The translations under genes were made by a program, and so were the position numbers. This document shows, piece by piece, positions 6,676-9,297 of a stretch of 9,297 nucleotides of DNA. The stretch covers positions 1 through 9,297 of the forward strand of contig USDC01000019.1 of the NCBI GenBank assembly GCA_900553435.1, read 5' to 3'. The notes under the pieces are model-generated. The model was not told the DNA's origin. It did no database searches and saw only the letters and a program-made list of their open reading frames with translations. Position 1 is the stretch's first letter. Every line of letters starts with the position of its first letter. The DNA is from an uncultured Mycoplasmatota bacterium. GTDB lineage: Bacteria > Bacillota_I > Bacilli_A > RF39 > UBA660.

Positions 6676-8814
6676 ATGAAAGAATTAGAAGCTTTAGAAA
6701 AAAAGTTATCAACATATATGACAGATGAAAATTTAGAATTGATAAAAAAATATTATAAAAAAGCTTTAGAAATATATGATGGAATGAAAAGAAAAACGGG
6801 TGAAGAGTATATTCTTCACCCCATTGCTGTTGCAGGTATTCTTGCTTCTTTAAAGATGGATCCTGTAACTATAGGGAGTGCTTTACTTCATGAGGCGCTT
6901 TTACTTGATAAAATGACAGAGGAAGAAATTGAAAGAGACTTCGGTGAAGAAACAAAAGAAATAATAGTTTGTTTAACTAAAATAAGCAATGTAAAAAGAA
7001 CTTTTAAAAAAGAGTCAAATGTTGATCATGATAGAAGAGTTGTTGTAGGTCTTGCCGAAAATCCAAAAGCTTTATTTATAAGACTTGCTGATAGAACTCA
7101 TAATATGAGAAGTCTTTATGTATTTCCAAAAGAACACAGAGAAGAAATAATAGAAGAAACTCAAAACATTTTAATTCCAATCGCACATAGATTAGGTATT
7201 AAAAAAATAAAAAGTGAACTTGAAGATTTGTGTCTTAAATATTCAAAACCAGAAGCTTATGAAGAAGTAAAACAAATGATAAATGCAGACTATGATATAT
7301 TAAATGATGCGCTTAATAAAATGAAAGAAGAGTTAAGTGAACTTTTAAGAGAACATGAAATAAACTTTGAAATATTTGGCAGAGTTAAAAGTATAAATGG
7401 TATTCATGCTAAACTTGTAAAGGGAAGAAGATTTAGTGATATTTTCGACCTGCTTGGTCTTAGAATAATAGTAGAAACAGTAGAAGAATGTTATTTGATA
7501 GTAGGTTTAATTCACTCAAAATATCGTTCTATTCCTAAAAGATTTAAAGACTTTATAGCCAATCCAAAAAGTAATATGTATCAAAGTATTCACACAACTG
7601 TTTTTGGTGTAGATGGTAGGATGTTTGAAGTACAAATAAGAACATATGAAATGGATGAGGTTGCTGAACGTGGGGTTGCATCTCACTGGAGTTATAAAGA
7701 AAAAAGTGATGGACGAGTAAAAACCGCTTTAGAAAATAAACTTGAAATGTTTAAATCTCTAATTGAGGCAAATGACAAAGTTGATAATGAAGACTTCTTT
7801 AAAAACTTAGAAACAGAATTATCAAATGAAGAAATGTATGTTTATACACCAAAAGGAGATATTATAGAGTTACCAGTTGGCTCAACTCCAATAGATTTTG
7901 CATATAAAATACACTCTGAGGTAGGTAATACTACAGTTGGAGCTTTTGTTAATAATAATATTGTTACACTTGACTGTGAACTTCATGATGGAGATGTTGT
8001 TAATCTTCAAACAAAAGCTGGTACTGAACCAAATAAAGATTGGTTAAAATTTGTTAAAACAGATACAGCTAAAAGTAGAATAAAATCATATTTTTCAAAA
8101 CAAGAAAAAGAAAAGAACTTAGCTTTAGGTGAAGAATTATTAACAAACTACATTAAAAAACATAAAATACCAATCGCAGAAGTATTAAAAGAAGAAAACT
8201 TAAAAAGAGTTTTACCAATGTATAAAGTAGGTAGCTTAGAAGAACTTTACTTAAATATTGGTTCTTTAAAAGTAACACCAAGAGAAGTGTATTTAAAACT
8301 TACACTTGAAGAAGAAAAAGAAGAAAAAATAAAACTTGAACCTAAAAAAGAAACAAACAGTAGAAAAAGTAATATATTGGTTGGAGGAAGAGATGGTATC
8401 CTTACAACTATAGCTTCATGTTGTCATCCAGTATATGGAGAAGAAATAATAGGTTTTATTACTAAAGGACATGGAGTAACTATTCATAAAAAAGATTGTT
8501 TAAATATTAAGAATTCAAAAAGATTAATAGATGTTGAATGGAAAAGCAACGACGAAGAAAAATATGAAGCAATACTAAATGTTTATACAAATAAAACTCA
8601 AGAAAAATTAATGGATATAATCGCAAAAGCAACACAACTTAATATAACTGTTTTATCAATTAATTTAAAAAAAGATAAAAATCCATATTATAGAATAAGT
8701 TGTAAAGTAAAAGACATAAATAACTTAAATAACTTCATAATAGGATTAAATAACTTAAAATTTATAGATAAAGTTGAAAGGGTAACAAATGAAAGCATTA
8801 TTACAAAGAAGTAA
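6676..8814 (+). CDS. rel: Rel/RSH (p)ppGpp synthetase, hydrolase site apparently degenerate
   Basis: This 712-aa protein is a full-length long RSH enzyme (B. subtilis RelA is 734 aa) that makes the stringent-response alarmone from GTP or GDP and ATP. Domain order: HD-type hydrolase (~25-180), synthetase (~225-345), TGS (~386-447), helical region with WLKFVKTDTAKSRIKSYF (456-473), zinc/RIS region with CCHP (582-585), H599 and C608, and ACT (~631-705). The synthetase keeps GRVKSI (235-240), FDLLGLR (257-263), MYQSIHTTV (301-309) and FEVQIRT (317-323), including the catalytic Asp and Glu positions. In the hydrolase, R39, H48, H72, D139 and N143 are kept, but the usual HDxxED reads HEALLL (72-77): the metal-ligand Asp is Glu and the catalytic Glu-Asp pair is Leu-Leu. 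Predicted to be synthetase-only or nearly so. AGGAG at 6664-6668 sits seven bases before ATG; secDF ends 14 bases upstream. It overlaps dtd by 26 bases. Confidence 0.95.
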   Translation: MKELEALEKKLSTYMTDENLELIKKYYKKALEIYDGMKRKTGEEYILHPIAVAGILASLKMDPVTIGSALLHEALLLDKMTEEEIERDFGEETKEIIVCLTKISNVKRTFKKESNVDHDRRVVVGLAENPKALFIRLADRTHNMRSLYVFPKEHREEIIEETQNILIPIAHRLGIKKIKSELEDLCLKYSKPEAYEEVKQMINADYDILNDALNKMKEELSELLREHEINFEIFGRVKSINGIHAKLVKGRRFSDIFDLLGLRIIVETVEECYLIVGLIHSKYRSIPKRFKDFIANPKSNMYQSIHTTVFGVDGRMFEVQIRTYEMDEVAERGVASHWSYKEKSDGRVKTALENKLEMFKSLIEANDKVDNEDFFKNLETELSNEEMYVYTPKGDIIELPVGSTPIDFAYKIHSEVGNTTVGAFVNNNIVTLDCELHDGDVVNLQTKAGTEPNKDWLKFVKTDTAKSRIKSYFSKQEKEKNLALGEELLTNYIKKHKIPIAEVLKEENLKRVLPMYKVGSLEELYLNIGSLKVTPREVYLKLTLEEEKEEKIKLEPKKETNSRKSNILVGGRDGILTTIASCCHPVYGEEIIGFITKGHGVTIHKKDCLNIKNSKRLIDVEWKSNDEEKYEAILNVYTNKTQEKLMDIIAKATQLNITVLSINLKKDKNPYYRISCKVKDINNLNNFIIGLNNLKFIDKVERVTNESIITKK

Positions 8815-9238
8815 ACAAAGTAAAGTTACAATAAATGGGAAAATAAATGGACAAATAGAAAAAGGACTAGTAATATTTGTAGGGTTTACAAATAATGATA
8901 ATGAAGAAATAATAGATAAACTAATTAATAAAATAATAAACTTAAGAATATTTGAAGATGAAAAAGGACTAATGAATAAAAGTTTATTAGATATAAATGG
9001 AAGCATTTTAAGTATTAGTCAGTTTACTCTTTATGCAGATACTAAAAAGGGAAGAAGACCATCATTTATAAATGCACTAAATCCAAAAGATTCACTTAAG
9101 CTTTATGAAATTTTTAATCAAAAACTAAAAGAAAAAAACATACATGTAGAAACAGGGATTTTTGGAGAAGATATGAAAGTAGAAATATATAATGATGGTC
9201 CAGTAACAATTTTATTAGATAGTGATGAACTGAAATAA
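8789..9238 (+). CDS. dtd: D-aminoacyl-tRNA deacylase
   Basis: This 149-aa cytoplasmic enzyme hydrolyses D-amino acids (for example D-Tyr) from mischarged tRNAs, preventing their use in translation. It has the two family signatures: SQFTLYAD (77-84), with the active-site Thr80 region, and NDGPVT (135-140), which carries the Gly-cisPro selectivity motif. KKGRRPSF (86-93) and LRIFEDEKGLMN (52-63) are also typical, and length is standard. The start at 8789 lies 26 bases inside the end of rel and has GAAAGG (8776-8781) at good spacing, indicating translational coupling. The rel-dtd order is widely conserved in Bacillota. A terminator overlaps its stop codon, making it the last gene of the run. Confidence 0.95.
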   Translation: MKALLQRSKQSKVTINGKINGQIEKGLVIFVGFTNNDNEEIIDKLINKIINLRIFEDEKGLMNKSLLDINGSILSISQFTLYADTKKGRRPSFINALNPKDSLKLYEIFNQKLKEKNIHVETGIFGEDMKVEIYNDGPVTILLDSDELK

Positions 9239-9260
9239 ACACGGAAAATCCGTGTTTTTT
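9237..9260 (+). terminator. rho-independent terminator after dtd
   Basis: AAACACGGA (9237-9245) pairs with TCCGTGTTT (9249-9257) around an AAA loop and is followed by T to 9260. The stem starts within the dtd stop codon TAA. It separates the rel-dtd run from the promoter that follows at once. Confidence 0.87.
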
Positions 9261-9261
9261 C

Positions 9262-9289
9262 TTGACAATCGGGGGGGGTATTATATACT
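9262..9289 (+). promoter_or_regulatory. strong promoter with an eight-G run in its spacer, for a gene beyond the right edge
   Basis: TTGACA (9262-9267) is perfect and TATACT (9284-9289) is a 5/6 match, with a 16-base spacer. The spacer contains G x8 (9271-9278), striking in such AT-rich DNA. The -35 box begins two bases after the dtd terminator's T-run. The gene it drives is not in the window. Confidence 0.72.
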
Positions 9290-9297
9290 TACAATTA

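Noticed and set aside
8755..9006. Minus-strand frame across the rel-dtd junction
   Set aside because: Antisense to two confidently identified genes, with no start signals.
1..9297. Alternative genetic code with TGA as tryptophan
   Set aside because: All genes are full length with TGA untranslated and tryptophan encoded by TGG. No gene ends with TGA, but eight stops are too few to infer a code change.

Overview
The window is AT-rich, uses ATG starts with AAGGAG/AAGGGGG-type ribosome binding sites, and carries several genes typical of Bacillota: a ComN-type post-transcriptional regulator, a fused SecDF and a Rel-Dtd pair. Tryptophan is TGG, no reading frame needs TGA as sense, and all eight stops are TAA or TAG. 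The best guess is an uncultured low-GC Bacillota, perhaps one of the Mollicutes-related gut lineages; the taxon is inference only.

Layout. (1) Bases 2-466 (+) are the 3' end of comEC, the DNA-uptake channel gene. (2) Bases 467-592 are intergenic, with an AT-rich hairpin and a strong bidirectional terminator between convergent genes. (3) Bases 593-3779 (-) are a two-gene operon from a consensus promoter at 3810-3837. It encodes a 390-aa single-pass membrane protein of unknown family, then a 666-aa membrane-anchored surface protein with about thirteen Cys-Pro-x-Gly-Tyr repeats and 37 cysteines. (4) Bases 3780-3963 hold divergent promoters. (5) Bases 3964-4083 (+) encode a probable 39-aa Cys-containing membrane peptide. 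(6) Bases 4129-9238 (+) are a tightly packed run, comN-like / secDF / rel / dtd, closed by a hairpin terminator at 9237-9260. (7) At the right edge is a strong promoter with an eight-G run in its spacer, firing toward a gene outside the window.

The + strand run matches the order known around Bacillus subtilis secDF and relA-dtd, but genes that lie between secDF and relA there (recJ, apt) are absent. SecDF powers protein export, Rel makes the (p)ppGpp alarmone, Dtd removes D-amino acids from tRNA, and the ComN family tunes late competence gene expression.

The two most notable points are these. The Rel protein has lost the key acidic residues of its hydrolase site while the synthetase site looks intact. 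The minus-strand operon encodes an apparently undescribed exported Cys-repeat protein with a membrane partner, which would need oxidative folding outside the cell.
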